A DNA stretch of 64,000 nt from Paraburkholderia rhizosphaerae (GCF_004366595.1 NZ_SORE01000003.1:248001-312000); one strand, 5' to 3'; counted from the stretch's first letter, positions 1 to 8,381 are shown. Notes: generated from the letters alone by a model not told the origin. Translations and numbers: made by a program.

Positions 1-165
1 AATGATTCCGGACTAAGCATGAATCTGCATCGCAGGACCACTGTGGCAAGGGATCAACCACTGACGGTGTAATTTCAGGAATTTCTTATTTGATGAATTG
101 TTAAACCAGACAAGACTTCCGAATGCAATGTTTTTGTTTGATTTATTGCTCGGCAGGAGGTCCCG

Positions 166-1221
166 GTGTCAGGTTCGATGCGAACAGATTGTCGCGTATC
201 GGACGTCACGCCGACCGGCCCAACGTCAGGGTCAAAATCGCGCACCGGATTGCTTTGCGTGCTCGCCGCGCTGCTGGCGGCAACCGGCGTCGGCTACGCA
301 CAGCGCGCGGACGCGCAGGAGTTTGCGCTATTCGGTGGAGCGTTGACGGGCGCCGGTTCGCATACGTACTCGTGGGCATTCGACTATCACGAAGGGCTCG
401 GCAAGTACGCGGCACTTGGCATGACATGGCTCAATGAAGGGCACTTGCCCGGTCACCATCGCGACGGCCAGAGCATCCAGTTGTGGGGCCGGCTACCGCT
501 CGCGGACCGCCGCATCGTGCTATCCGCCGGGGTCGGCCCTTACCGTTACTCCGATACGGTGTCGAGCCGCCCGAACGGTTTCATGAACAACCACGGCTGG
601 GGCGCATTGATGAGCGTGCGCGCCGCGTACTACACATCGCATCGCTGGATATTGCAGGCGCAACTGAACCGGGCGCAGATAGGCGGCGGCCCGAGCACGT
701 CCGGCATCCTGCTCGGCATTGGCTATCAGCTCGACGCGCCCGACGAGCCGGGACCGCGCGACCTCCCGCTGGCACGGAAAGACCGCGTGACGAGCAACGA
801 GTTCGCCGTGCTCGCGGGCGAAACGATCAAGAACAGTCTGAATTCGGAGTCGGGCTTTTCGACGAGCGTCGAGTACCGGCGAGGCCTGTTCAGGTACGTC
901 GACTGGAGCGCGACGTATATGCATGAAAACGTCCCCGCGGCGGTGCGGCGCAACGGACTCGGGTCGCAGCTCTGGCTCACGCGTGCGTTCTTCAACGAAC
1001 GCCTGACGCTCGCGGTCGGAGCGGGCGCGTACTACGCGATCGACGTGTTCAACGAGCCTGGCTCCGAAGGCATCAAAGGCACGATATCCGGGCTGGTGTC
1101 CCTTTCCGCGAGTTACCGACTCAGCAAGCACTGGCTCACACGAGTCACATGGAACCGGGTGGTCACGCGTTCGAGCCTCGACGCGGACATGATCCAGGCG
1201 GGCATCGGCTACCGGTTCTGA
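166..1221 (+). CDS. Outer-membrane beta-barrel protein with two internal repeats
   Basis: I do not recognise a named family. The 351-residue product starts at GTG with AGGAGG five bases upstream; an in-frame ATG lies four codons later. A hydrophobic stretch near residues 29-45 followed by an Ala-rich site looks like a signal peptide after an unusually long n-region. The mature part alternates short amphipathic strands and ends in IGYRF with a C-terminal Phe, the usual signature of BAM-assembled outer-membrane proteins. Residues 52-190 and 212-351 resemble each other (EFALFGG versus EFAVLAG, AGVGPY versus AGAGAY, LLGIGYQL versus AGIGYRF). The protein is therefore probably two fused eight-strand units or one larger barrel. 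Function unknown. Confidence 0.7.
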   Translation: MSGSMRTDCRVSDVTPTGPTSGSKSRTGLLCVLAALLAATGVGYAQRADAQEFALFGGALTGAGSHTYSWAFDYHEGLGKYAALGMTWLNEGHLPGHHRDGQSIQLWGRLPLADRRIVLSAGVGPYRYSDTVSSRPNGFMNNHGWGALMSVRAAYYTSHRWILQAQLNRAQIGGGPSTSGILLGIGYQLDAPDEPGPRDLPLARKDRVTSNEFAVLAGETIKNSLNSESGFSTSVEYRRGLFRYVDWSATYMHENVPAAVRRNGLGSQLWLTRAFFNERLTLAVGAGAYYAIDVFNEPGSEGIKGTISGLVSLSASYRLSKHWLTRVTWNRVVTRSSLDADMIQAGIGYRF

Positions 1222-1224
1222 CGG

Positions 1225-1514
1225 ATTAACGCTGCCGCCCAGCAATCCGATTGCGAGCAGGCCTCCGGCAAGTGCGGCGATGCCCGGCACATGAGCGCCG
1301 TGCGGCACCGCGAACCCCGCCATTGCGGATAACGCCGCGCCGGTCGCGGCAAGTCCGGGCAGCAGCACGCGACGATCGCCCCAACGGTCGGTCAGCATGC
1401 CCCACGACAGTTCGCCAAGCGCGAGACCCAGCCCCGCATTGGCCAGTTGATAGTCGTTGCGCAGCACAGTACCGCGATCGCCGGGGTGCCGGGGAACGCG
1501 GCCGCGAAAGCTCG
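1225..1514 (-). pseudogene. Remnant of an MFS transporter (frameshifted, C-terminally truncated)
   Basis: Reading the minus strand, 1514-1446 encodes an N-terminal MFS-like stretch ending CCATTIN. The homology then continues in a different frame from 1446 to 1225 with LANAGLGLALGE, followed by the MFS motif-A sequence GMLTDRWGDRR and a second membrane segment ending GGSVN. Homology stops there, three bases beyond the stop codon of the convergent barrel gene. Only about the first 100 of some 400 expected residues remain, so this is a decayed fragment. No start codon with a ribosome site is evident. The abrupt end beside the barrel gene suggests a deletion or recombination joint (inference). 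Confidence 0.6.
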
Positions 1515-1899
1515 CGTTCGCGGCAAAGCCCGCATCCAGTACTTTCCATCGGTGCACATCCCGTGCGCGCGGACCTTCACAGACCTGATTCGCACCGCAT
1601 CGCAACCTCCACAAAAGGCATTGACAGGGGCGATCGTACGGGGCGAGCATCTATCGGAAAAGCGGGACTATTGAATGCCGGATATCGGAGAATCCGAAAC
1701 ATCGCGCGCGTGCGAACATTGGCTTGCCTGCACTACCGCCAGTCAAATCTCATCTGATACCAGCGCGCATCGGCGAAAGCGCGCGCGTCACGCCGACGCG
1801 CGCCGCGTTCGCGCGGCTCTTTAACTGATACCTGAGCCAGGTCTCGACTATCGGGCATGTCACGCCGATGACGACACCAAACATAAAGCAGCCACGCGT

Positions 1900-1913
1900 T
1901 AGATCCAGATCAA
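1900..1913 (+). promoter_or_regulatory. FNR/Anr-like box upstream of the oxidase operon
   Basis: TAGAT-CCAG-ATCAA matches the FNR/Anr consensus TTGAT-N4-ATCAA at nine of ten positions. Its centre is about 52 bases before the inferred transcription start. It precedes genes for an oxygen reductase likely used at low oxygen, which fits the biology, but spacing is not the classical -41.5. A single short site is weak evidence. Confidence 0.4.
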
Positions 1914-1920
1914 GGTACCT

Positions 1921-1952
1921 TCGTTGAAAGCGTCAACGATGACACGTATGAT
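1921..1952 (+). promoter_or_regulatory. Sigma-70 promoter with -35 inside a 19-bp palindrome
   Basis: TTGAAA (1924-1929) and TATGAT (1947-1952) are separated by exactly 17 bases, close to the housekeeping promoter consensus. The -35 element sits inside the inverted repeat TCGTTGA-N5-TCAACGA (1921-1939, seven-base arms), an arrangement typical of a repressor operator. Transcription would start near 1959 and read into the cytochrome/oxidase operon beginning at 2056. No adjacent regulator gene identifies the binding protein. Confidence 0.55.
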
Positions 1953-2055
1953 GAGCGAACTCGCAGTAGCAGGTTCACCGCAATAGCGGAGTTTCTGCAA
2001 GGGCAACAACGAAAAGCAGTCCAGAAACCAACCCTAACTACCTACGAGGAATGTC

Positions 2056-2805
2056 GTGCGTCGCGGAACTGTCGGCTTATCGGTCGTGCTATTCCTATGC
2101 CTCGTGCTGGCGGACGCGGCCTTGCCGGCTAGTGCGGCAGAAACGGGCAGCCCGGCCGCAACCGCAAGTCCGTCAGCGTCGATGCCATCCGCAATGGACG
2201 AACGGATGCACGCATGCACTACGTGTCATGGCGTCCAGGGCCAAGGCCGCAACAATGACTACTTTCCTCGTATCGCCGGCAAACCGGCCGACTATCTGTT
2301 CAATCAATTGATCGCATTTCGCGACGGCGGCCGCACCTATGCGCCGATGGGTTATCTGCTCGCGTTTCTGCCCGACCCCTACCTGCACAAAATCGCTGAA
2401 TACTTTGCCGCGCTGCAGCCGCCGTATCCGAACCCGGACACGCAGCCCGTCTCCGCCGCCGTACTCGACTACGGCAAGAAGCTGGTGACGCAAGGCGATC
2501 CATCGCGCAAGCTGCCTGCGTGCGCAGCTTGCCACGGCGCGCGGCTCACCGGCGTGCAGCCCGGTATTCCAGGCCTGCTTGGCTTGCATGCGAGCTACAT
2601 CGCAGGACAAATGGGTACATGGCGCTCCGGCACGCGTCACGCGATCGCACCCGATTGCATGCATGCAATCGCGATCAAGCTGACCGACCGGGACATCACC
2701 GCGGTATCGAGCTGGCTCGCGCGACAGCCGCGGCCGGCTGACCCAACACCTGCGCCGAAACAAACCGGCAGGTTGCCGATGGCATGCGGGAGTCAACCGG
2801 AATGA
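2056..2805 (+). CDS. Periplasmic diheme c-type cytochrome (cytochrome c4-like)
   Basis: A 249-residue secreted electron carrier. GTG start with GAGGA five bases upstream; residues 1-28 form a signal peptide. Two CxxCH heme sites lie at Cys54-His58 (CTTCHG) and Cys156-His160 (CAACHG). Candidate axial methionines are Met98 (APMGY) and Met202 (DCMHA), giving the two-domain layout of cytochrome c4. It is the first gene of an operon for a B-type terminal oxidase and overlaps the next gene by four bases (ATGA). It probably delivers electrons to CuA of subunit II (inference). A 20-bp perfect palindrome lies within the coding region at 2652-2671. Confidence 0.85.
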   Translation: MRRGTVGLSVVLFLCLVLADAALPASAAETGSPAATASPSASMPSAMDERMHACTTCHGVQGQGRNNDYFPRIAGKPADYLFNQLIAFRDGGRTYAPMGYLLAFLPDPYLHKIAEYFAALQPPYPNPDTQPVSAAVLDYGKKLVTQGDPSRKLPACAACHGARLTGVQPGIPGLLGLHASYIAGQMGTWRSGTRHAIAPDCMHAIAIKLTDRDITAVSSWLARQPRPADPTPAPKQTGRLPMACGSQPE

Positions 2806-4121
2806 AGCCGATCTCATTCGCGCTCCGCATCGCCGTCACCGCCGCGACCTTCGCATGTGCAGCAGGCTTTGCGCACGTACCGTTCGTCAGCGCGGCCCAC
2901 GCCGCCGAAGCCACGGCGCCCGCTACCGCTGCAGGCAAGCCCGCCGGCACGCCGGACACGCGTCCGGAGATCGTGATCCGCGGCGAGTACCTCGCACGTG
3001 CGGGCGACTGCATCGCCTGCCACACCGCGCCGCGCGGCAAGGAGTTCGGCGGCGGCCTCGCGATGGAAACGCCGTTCGGCACGCTGTTCTCACCGAACAT
3101 ATCGCCTGACGTTCAATACGGAATCGGCAGCTGGAGCGCGGACGCCTTCTTCAACATGATGCGCACCGGCAAAGGGCCCGACGGCAAGCTGATCTATCCG
3201 GCGATGCCGATCGCGCAATACACGAAAGTCACGCGCGAAGATTCCGATGCGATCTTCGCCTATCTGATGTCGGTGCCGCCGGTAAGACAACCGAACCGGC
3301 CGCACGAACTGCGCTTCCCGTTCAATCACCGCGATCTGCTGCTTGGCTGGCGCTCGCTGTATTTCCGCGAAGGCGAGTTCAAGCCCGACCCGACGCGTTC
3401 GGTCGAATGGAACCGCGGCGCGTATCTGGTCGAAGGTCTCGGCCACTGCACGATGTGCCACACGAAGATCAACCTGCTCGGCGGCTCGTCGCGCGATAAA
3501 CAGTTCGCCGGCGGGCTGATCCCGGTGCAGAACTGGTATGCGCCATCGCTAACGTCGGACAAGGACGGCGGCCTCGGCGACTGGAGCATCAAGGACATCG
3601 TCGATCTCTTGCAAGCGGGCATCTCGGATCGAGGCGCAGTGTACGGGCCGATGGCCGAAGTGACGTACCACAGCCTGCAGTACCTGACCGAAGACGACCT
3701 GAAGGCGATGGCGATCTACCTGAAGTCGCTGCCGGATAGCGATCCCGGCCGCAAGACCGGTCCGTCGGCGAAGGCCGATCCGAAGATATTCGCCAAAGGC
3801 CAGCAGATCTACGCGGACAAATGCGCGACGTGCCACGGCGCGAACGGCGAAGGTCATCCGCCGCATTACCCGCCGCTCGCGGGCAACCAGTCAATCGAAA
3901 TGGACTCGGCGGTCAACCCGATTCGCATCGTGCTGAACGGCGGCTTCCCGCCCGGTACGCGACGCAACCCCGAGCCCTACGGCATGCCGCCTTTCGCGCA
4001 GGAACTGAACGACGCGGATCTGGCCGCGGTGGTCACCTTTATCCGCACCGCGTGGGGCAACCATGGGCTGCCGGTGACGCCGAAACAGGTCAACGAGTTG
4101 CGTAACGCGCCGCTGCGCTGA
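2802..4121 (+). CDS. Triheme c-type cytochrome (alcohol-dehydrogenase cytochrome-subunit type)
   Basis: A 439-residue periplasmic protein with a signal peptide (about residues 1-35, ending AHAAE). Three CxxCH motifs lie at Cys70-His74, Cys216-His220 and Cys341-His345, the domain plan of the cytochrome c subunit of membrane alcohol, gluconate or aldehyde dehydrogenases. The ATG at 2802 overlaps the upstream stop codon as ATGA, so it is preferred over the ATG at 2784. No dehydrogenase flavin or quinoprotein subunit lies nearby. Here it most likely passes electrons from the quinone pool or other donors to the oxidase encoded just downstream (inference). Confidence 0.85.
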   Translation: MKPISFALRIAVTAATFACAAGFAHVPFVSAAHAAEATAPATAAGKPAGTPDTRPEIVIRGEYLARAGDCIACHTAPRGKEFGGGLAMETPFGTLFSPNISPDVQYGIGSWSADAFFNMMRTGKGPDGKLIYPAMPIAQYTKVTREDSDAIFAYLMSVPPVRQPNRPHELRFPFNHRDLLLGWRSLYFREGEFKPDPTRSVEWNRGAYLVEGLGHCTMCHTKINLLGGSSRDKQFAGGLIPVQNWYAPSLTSDKDGGLGDWSIKDIVDLLQAGISDRGAVYGPMAEVTYHSLQYLTEDDLKAMAIYLKSLPDSDPGRKTGPSAKADPKIFAKGQQIYADKCATCHGANGEGHPPHYPPLAGNQSIEMDSAVNPIRIVLNGGFPPGTRRNPEPYGMPPFAQELNDADLAAVVTFIRTAWGNHGLPVTPKQVNELRNAPLR

Positions 4122-4240
4122 ACGCGCGCGATGCGCGGAAGCGTTGCACGCGCCGCGAAAGTCGGCCAGCAACGCACAGACATCGGGCGCCGCATGCGCG
4201 TGACTGCCGCACCGAACTCTTGCATCGGGAGATCAAGTAG

Positions 4241-4414
4241 ATGGATGTCAACGAACCCACCAGCGCCGGCGCTTCCGATGAAGACGTCGAGCGCATCGTC
4301 GCCGCCGGACCGGGCGGCGCGATTGCGCTGGCCGGTGTCGCCGTGCTCATCGTGCTGGCGATCTGGATCGGCTTTTACTTTCTCGTATTCCTGCCACGCG
4401 GCGTCATCCAGTAA
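4241..4414 (+). CDS. Small single-span membrane protein of the oxidase operon
   Basis: A 57-residue open frame, easily missed because of its size. ATG at 4241 follows GGGAG at a suitable distance, and the TAA at 4412 lies ten bases before the subunit II start. The product has an acidic N-terminus, a single hydrophobic helix (about residues 27-49, IALAGVAVLIVLAIWIGFYF) and a short C-terminal tail. Small one-helix subunits are known in ba3-type (subunit IIa) and cbb3-type (CcoQ) oxidases. Its position directly before subunit II suggests an equivalent role, though I cannot assign it to either family. Confidence 0.7.
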   Translation: MDVNEPTSAGASDEDVERIVAAGPGGAIALAGVAVLIVLAIWIGFYFLVFLPRGVIQ

Positions 4415-4423
4415 CCGCCAACC

Positions 4424-4993
4424 ATGTCGAGCCAACCTTCCGATCATCACGGTAACCACTCTGTCGAAGAACGCGCGGAGCGGCGCTGGGCGTGGTTCGC
4501 CGGCGGGATTATCGTGTTCATGCTGGTCGTCGTGGTGTTCACCGGCCTGCATTGGGCGATCATGCCGCCATCGCGCGTCGAGACCATCGATCCGTCGCGG
4601 CTGCAAATCTCCGGCGAATTCGTCGAGAGCAATCTTGGCAGCGCGGTCGAGCCTGACGGCTCGGTCGTCGTGCGCTTTATCGCGCAGCAATACTCGTTCA
4701 CGCCGCAATGCCTGCTGGTGCCGGCCGATACGCCGATCAAGCTGCGCACGACGAGCGCGGATGTGGTGCACGGTCTGCTGGTGTCCGATACGAATATCAA
4801 CACGATGGTCGTCCCCGGCTATGTGGCGACGATGAATACGCGCTTCGACCAACCTGGCGAGCACCTGATGCCGTGCCATGAGTTCTGCGGCGTCGGTCAT
4901 CAGACGATGTGGGCACACGTGAAAGTGATCGACAAGGCCGCCTTCTTCGAGCAGGCACGACAAAACCGGAGACTCAGCTGTGTTGCACGCTAG
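4424..4993 (+). CDS. Heme-copper oxidase subunit II (CuA, B-type)
   Basis: A 189-residue protein with one N-terminal membrane helix (about residues 24-46) and a periplasmic cupredoxin domain. The CuA ligands are visible: His116, then Cys151, Glu153, Cys155, His159 and Met162 in MPCHEFCGVGHQTM. The single N-terminal helix and short length match ba3/B-family subunit II rather than the two-helix aa3 form. It receives electrons from cytochrome c and passes them to the hemes of subunit I. It overlaps the subunit I gene by 14 bases, which implies coupled translation. Confidence 0.9.
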   Translation: MSSQPSDHHGNHSVEERAERRWAWFAGGIIVFMLVVVVFTGLHWAIMPPSRVETIDPSRLQISGEFVESNLGSAVEPDGSVVVRFIAQQYSFTPQCLLVPADTPIKLRTTSADVVHGLLVSDTNINTMVVPGYVATMNTRFDQPGEHLMPCHEFCGVGHQTMWAHVKVIDKAAFFEQARQNRRLSCVAR

Positions 4994-6599
4994 GCGACTC
5001 ATTCTTGCGCATTTCTGGCTCGCGTTTATCGCGTTCATCATTGCGCTCTTTCTCGGCGCGTGGCAAATGCTGGTGCGCAGCCCGCTGCATCCGTGGCTCG
5101 GCCAGCCGGAGCTTTACTACCGTTCGGTGACCGAGCACGGCACGGTGATGGCTTATGTGCTGCCGACGCTCGTCGCGATGGGTTTCGGTTATGCGATCGT
5201 CGAACTGGCGTTAAAGCAGACACTGATCGGCATCAAGTGGGCGTGGACCGGCTTTATCCTGCTCGCGATCGGCGCGGTGGCGGCGACCATTCCGGTCGCG
5301 ATGGGCCGCGCGTCGGTGCTGTACACGTTCTATCCGCCGATGGTCGGCAATCCGTTCTACTACATCGGTGTCGTGCTGGTGGTCGTCGGCTCGTGGATCT
5401 GGGTCGCGCTGATGCACGTGAACATGCGCGCGTGGAAACGCGCGAACCCCGGCAAGCCGGTGCCGCTTGCGATGTTCGCGAATGTAGCGGGCGCGTATCT
5501 GTGGGCATGGACCGCGGTCGGCGCGGCAGTCGAAGTACTGTTCCAGATCCTGCCGGTCGCGCTTGGGCTGAAGTCGACCATCGATGCGGGTCTGGCGCGC
5601 GTGCTGTTCTCATGGACGCTGCACGCGATCGTCTACTTCTGGCTGATCCCCGCGTATATCGCGTACTACACGCTGGTGCCGCGCGCGATCGGCGGGCGCC
5701 TGTATAGCGATTCGATGGCGCGCATCTCGTTCGTGCTGTTCCTCGTGTTCGCGATGCCGATCGGCATTCACCATCTGTTCGCCGATCCGCAGGTCGGTCC
5801 GGGCTTCAAGTTTATCCATGCAGTGTTCACCGGCATGGTGTCGGTACCGACGCTGCTCACCGTGTTCACGATCTGCGCATCGGTTGAAATCGCAGGCCGG
5901 CTGCGCGGCGGCAAAGGCGCGTTCGGCTGGCTCACCGCGCTGCCCTGGCGTAACCCGATGATGCTGGTGATCGCGTTCTCGTTCATCATGCTCGGCTTCG
6001 GCGGCGCCGGCGGGCTGATCAACATGAGTTATCAGCTGAACGAGTCGATCCACAACACACAGTGGGTCACCGGTCACTTCCACCTTATTTTCGGCGGCGC
6101 GATCGTGATCATGTATTTCGCGATCGCCTATGAACTGTGGCCGCAACTCACCGGCCGCGTGCTCGGCCATGTCGGACTGATCCGCACGCAGTTGTGGCTG
6201 TGGTTCATCGGCATGATGGTCGTGACGATTCCCTGGCACTACGTCGGACTGCTCGGTGCACCGCGCCGGATGGCGTACTACGACTACAGCGCGCCGGGGA
6301 TTCAGGCGCAGGCGGTATGGGTCGCGATGTCGGCATTCGGCGGACTCATCCTCGTGATCTCCGGCCTGATGTTCATCTATATCCTGGTGAAGGGGCAATT
6401 CGGTCCGGTTGAAGAACCGAAGACGTTTGGCTTTAGCGTGCCCGTGCATCCGGTCAATCGCGTGCCCGCTGCGTTGAACGGCTTCGGCCTGTGGGTCGCG
6501 CTGATGATCGGCCTGACCGTCGTCAACTACGGCGTGCCGATCGCGCAGTTGCTGGTGCTGCCGTCCGTGCCCGCCGTGGCGGTAGGAGCATCGCGATGA
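4980..6599 (+). CDS. Heme-copper oxidase subunit I (B-type, ba3-like)
   Basis: The catalytic subunit, 539 residues with at least 13 membrane helices. It reduces oxygen to water and pumps protons. Visible ligands: His53 (TEHGTVM) for the low-spin heme; His215 and Tyr219 (LHAIVYFW), the CuB histidine with its cross-linked tyrosine; His264-His265 (GIHHLF) for CuB; His366 and His368 (TGHFHL) for the two hemes. The YFW motif and absence of the A-family HPEVY context place it in the B family. GTG start inside the end of subunit II; the stop overlaps the next ATG. No subunit III gene is present. Confidence 0.92.
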   Translation: MLHARRLILAHFWLAFIAFIIALFLGAWQMLVRSPLHPWLGQPELYYRSVTEHGTVMAYVLPTLVAMGFGYAIVELALKQTLIGIKWAWTGFILLAIGAVAATIPVAMGRASVLYTFYPPMVGNPFYYIGVVLVVVGSWIWVALMHVNMRAWKRANPGKPVPLAMFANVAGAYLWAWTAVGAAVEVLFQILPVALGLKSTIDAGLARVLFSWTLHAIVYFWLIPAYIAYYTLVPRAIGGRLYSDSMARISFVLFLVFAMPIGIHHLFADPQVGPGFKFIHAVFTGMVSVPTLLTVFTICASVEIAGRLRGGKGAFGWLTALPWRNPMMLVIAFSFIMLGFGGAGGLINMSYQLNESIHNTQWVTGHFHLIFGGAIVIMYFAIAYELWPQLTGRVLGHVGLIRTQLWLWFIGMMVVTIPWHYVGLLGAPRRMAYYDYSAPGIQAQAVWVAMSAFGGLILVISGLMFIYILVKGQFGPVEEPKTFGFSVPVHPVNRVPAALNGFGLWVALMIGLTVVNYGVPIAQLLVLPSVPAVAVGASR

Positions 6600-7396
6600 G
6601 CGAAGAACGTGTGTTCAGCTTCCGCAACCGCTGGTTCACGGTGAGCGTTGGCTGTACGGTCGGGATCGCGATCGCTTCGATACTGATCGGCTTTATCTGG
6701 TTGCCCTCGAGGCATCCGGACTTCACAGGCGGCGGCTTGTGGGCCGAGATCTGCCGTGCGGCCGGCGTGCCGCAGTCGTGGTTCAGCGGCTCGGCCGACA
6801 TCGAGGGCCCACCGCCCAGCTATGTGATCGTGCTGCCGCCGCTGCGCCGCACACGTGCCGATCAGGCGTCGATCGGTCGCGGCGCGACCCTCGCGCAAAA
6901 CTGCTCGATGTGCCACGGCGTGCAAGGCGTCGTGATGGTCACCGCACCGGTGATCGCTGGCCAGTTCGCGGATGCGATCTACAAGCAACTGCGCGATTAT
7001 CAGACCGGCAAGCGTCCGAACTCGATCATGCCGCCGATTATCCGCAATCTGAACGACCGCGATCTGCAGGATCTCGCGGCCTACTACGCATCGCTGCCGC
7101 GGCCGGGTCCGGCAGAAACAGGCGGCACCGAAGATCGCGCGATCCGCAGGCTCGTCAACGAGGGCGACCCGATGCGCAATATCGCGCCATGCGCGGCGTG
7201 CCATGGCGAGCGCGACCGCAAAGGCGCGGCGCCCTGGCTCGGCGGCCAGTCGTCGGTTTATCTGGCCGGACAGTTGAGGCTTTTCGCCAGCGGCCAGCGC
7301 CGCAATGACATCAACGAACAGATGCGCAACGTCGCGCGCAATATGACGCCGGAGGAAATCGACGGCGTCGCGAAGCTCTACGCGGCACGGCCGTGA
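6596..7396 (+). CDS. Membrane-anchored diheme cytochrome c (c4-like)
   Basis: The last gene of the oxidase operon, overlapping subunit I by ATGA. The 266-residue product has an uncleaved-looking N-terminal helix (about residues 14-36) that would anchor it to the inner membrane. Two heme c sites follow at Cys103-His107 (CSMCHG) and Cys199-His203 (CAACHG), with a c4-like spacing and a candidate ligand Met in SIMPP. It probably works as a tethered electron donor or as an extra subunit of the oxidase (inference from gene order). Confidence 0.85.
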   Translation: MSEERVFSFRNRWFTVSVGCTVGIAIASILIGFIWLPSRHPDFTGGGLWAEICRAAGVPQSWFSGSADIEGPPPSYVIVLPPLRRTRADQASIGRGATLAQNCSMCHGVQGVVMVTAPVIAGQFADAIYKQLRDYQTGKRPNSIMPPIIRNLNDRDLQDLAAYYASLPRPGPAETGGTEDRAIRRLVNEGDPMRNIAPCAACHGERDRKGAAPWLGGQSSVYLAGQLRLFASGQRRNDINEQMRNVARNMTPEEIDGVAKLYAARP

Positions 7397-7577
7397 CGAC
7401 GCGCTAACGCCAGGCGCCCAGGAAGACACGCATTGCACGAGACGCCCGATCGGCGCAGATTGGCGCTCATTGCCATCGATTGCCGCTTACCGCCGGACGG
7501 ATCGCGCCCACCCGCACTGCGCTTGGCGCTAGAGCCCGCACTGCCGGCGCGGCGGTCCGCGCAACGGAGCCCATCGG

Positions 7578-8381
7578 ATGCAGGAGATCACGTCAGCGCT
7601 GGTCGTGTTCGTTGTGCTGCTCGTCGGCACCGCGATCGGCTGGTTCGTCAAGCCGCTTCTGCCGGAAGAACACAAGGCGCATGAAACCGTGCAGCTGATC
7701 CAGCTCGTGATGGGCATGCTCGTGACGTTCGCGGCGCTGGTGCTCGGCCTGCTGACCGCGTCGGCGAAGAGCGGCTTCGATACGGTCGGTAGCGACTTTC
7801 GCGTGTATGCGTCGGATTTGATCCAGCTCGATCAGACGTTGCGCGAATTCGGCAAGGAGGCGGACCCGGTGCGTGCGCTGTTGCGCGTCTATACCGCGGA
7901 AGCGATCGCGTCGACGTGGCCCGGTGAACCCGCGCCTAAAGGCGATTACTATCCGAAGCGGGCATTTCCGTCGACCGGGTTCAACCAGCTGGAAAGCCTG
8001 GAACTCGGCGATATGCTGAATGCCGCAACCACCGAGGCGCGCAATCTGCGCGTGCAAAACCCGGCTCAACAGCGCGCGCTCGTGCAGATCATGAATCAGT
8101 TCGATTTGCTGACGGCCGCACGCTGGAAACTGCTCGAGGAAGCGCATAGCTCGATCTCGCGGCCGTTCCTGGCCATGCTCGCGTTCTGGCTGTTCGTGAT
8201 CTTCCTGAGCTTCGGGCTGATCGCGCCACGCAACGCGCTCGCGCTCGTGATGATGATGCTTGGCGCGATCTCGATTGCGTCGGCGATGTACGTGATCGTC
8301 GATCTCGATACGCCGTTGACCGGGCCGCTGATCGTTTCCAGCCAGCCGATGCGCGACGCGTTGTCTCATCTGAATCGGTAG
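7578..8381 (+). CDS. DUF4239 (bestrophin-like) membrane protein
   Basis: A 267-residue protein with two hydrophobic helices near the N-terminus (about residues 6-24 and 43-63), a long soluble middle, and two more helices (about 195-240) ending in a short tail. This layout and the text ALVLGLLTASAKSGFD fit the DUF4239 family, sometimes called bestrophin-like, whose function is unknown. Start ATG with GGAG upstream. It follows the oxidase operon by 181 bases in the same direction but has no evident functional tie to it. Confidence 0.75.
   Translation: MQEITSALVVFVVLLVGTAIGWFVKPLLPEEHKAHETVQLIQLVMGMLVTFAALVLGLLTASAKSGFDTVGSDFRVYASDLIQLDQTLREFGKEADPVRALLRVYTAEAIASTWPGEPAPKGDYYPKRAFPSTGFNQLESLELGDMLNAATTEARNLRVQNPAQQRALVQIMNQFDLLTAARWKLLEEAHSSISRPFLAMLAFWLFVIFLSFGLIAPRNALALVMMMLGAISIASAMYVIVDLDTPLTGPLIVSSQPMRDALSHLNR

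Larger units (their letters stand above)
1515..2055. other. Long intergenic region before the B-type oxidase operon
   Basis: No convincing gene is present here. The region between the MFS remnant and the first cytochrome gene holds the promoter and operator-like elements at 1900-1952 described separately. From about 1959 to 2055 it would form an untranslated leader of roughly 95 bases. Confidence 0.5.

Noticed and set aside
520-1224. The long minus-strand frame continuing beyond the MFS remnant
   Set aside because: Transporter homology stops at 1225; the rest is antisense to the barrel gene.
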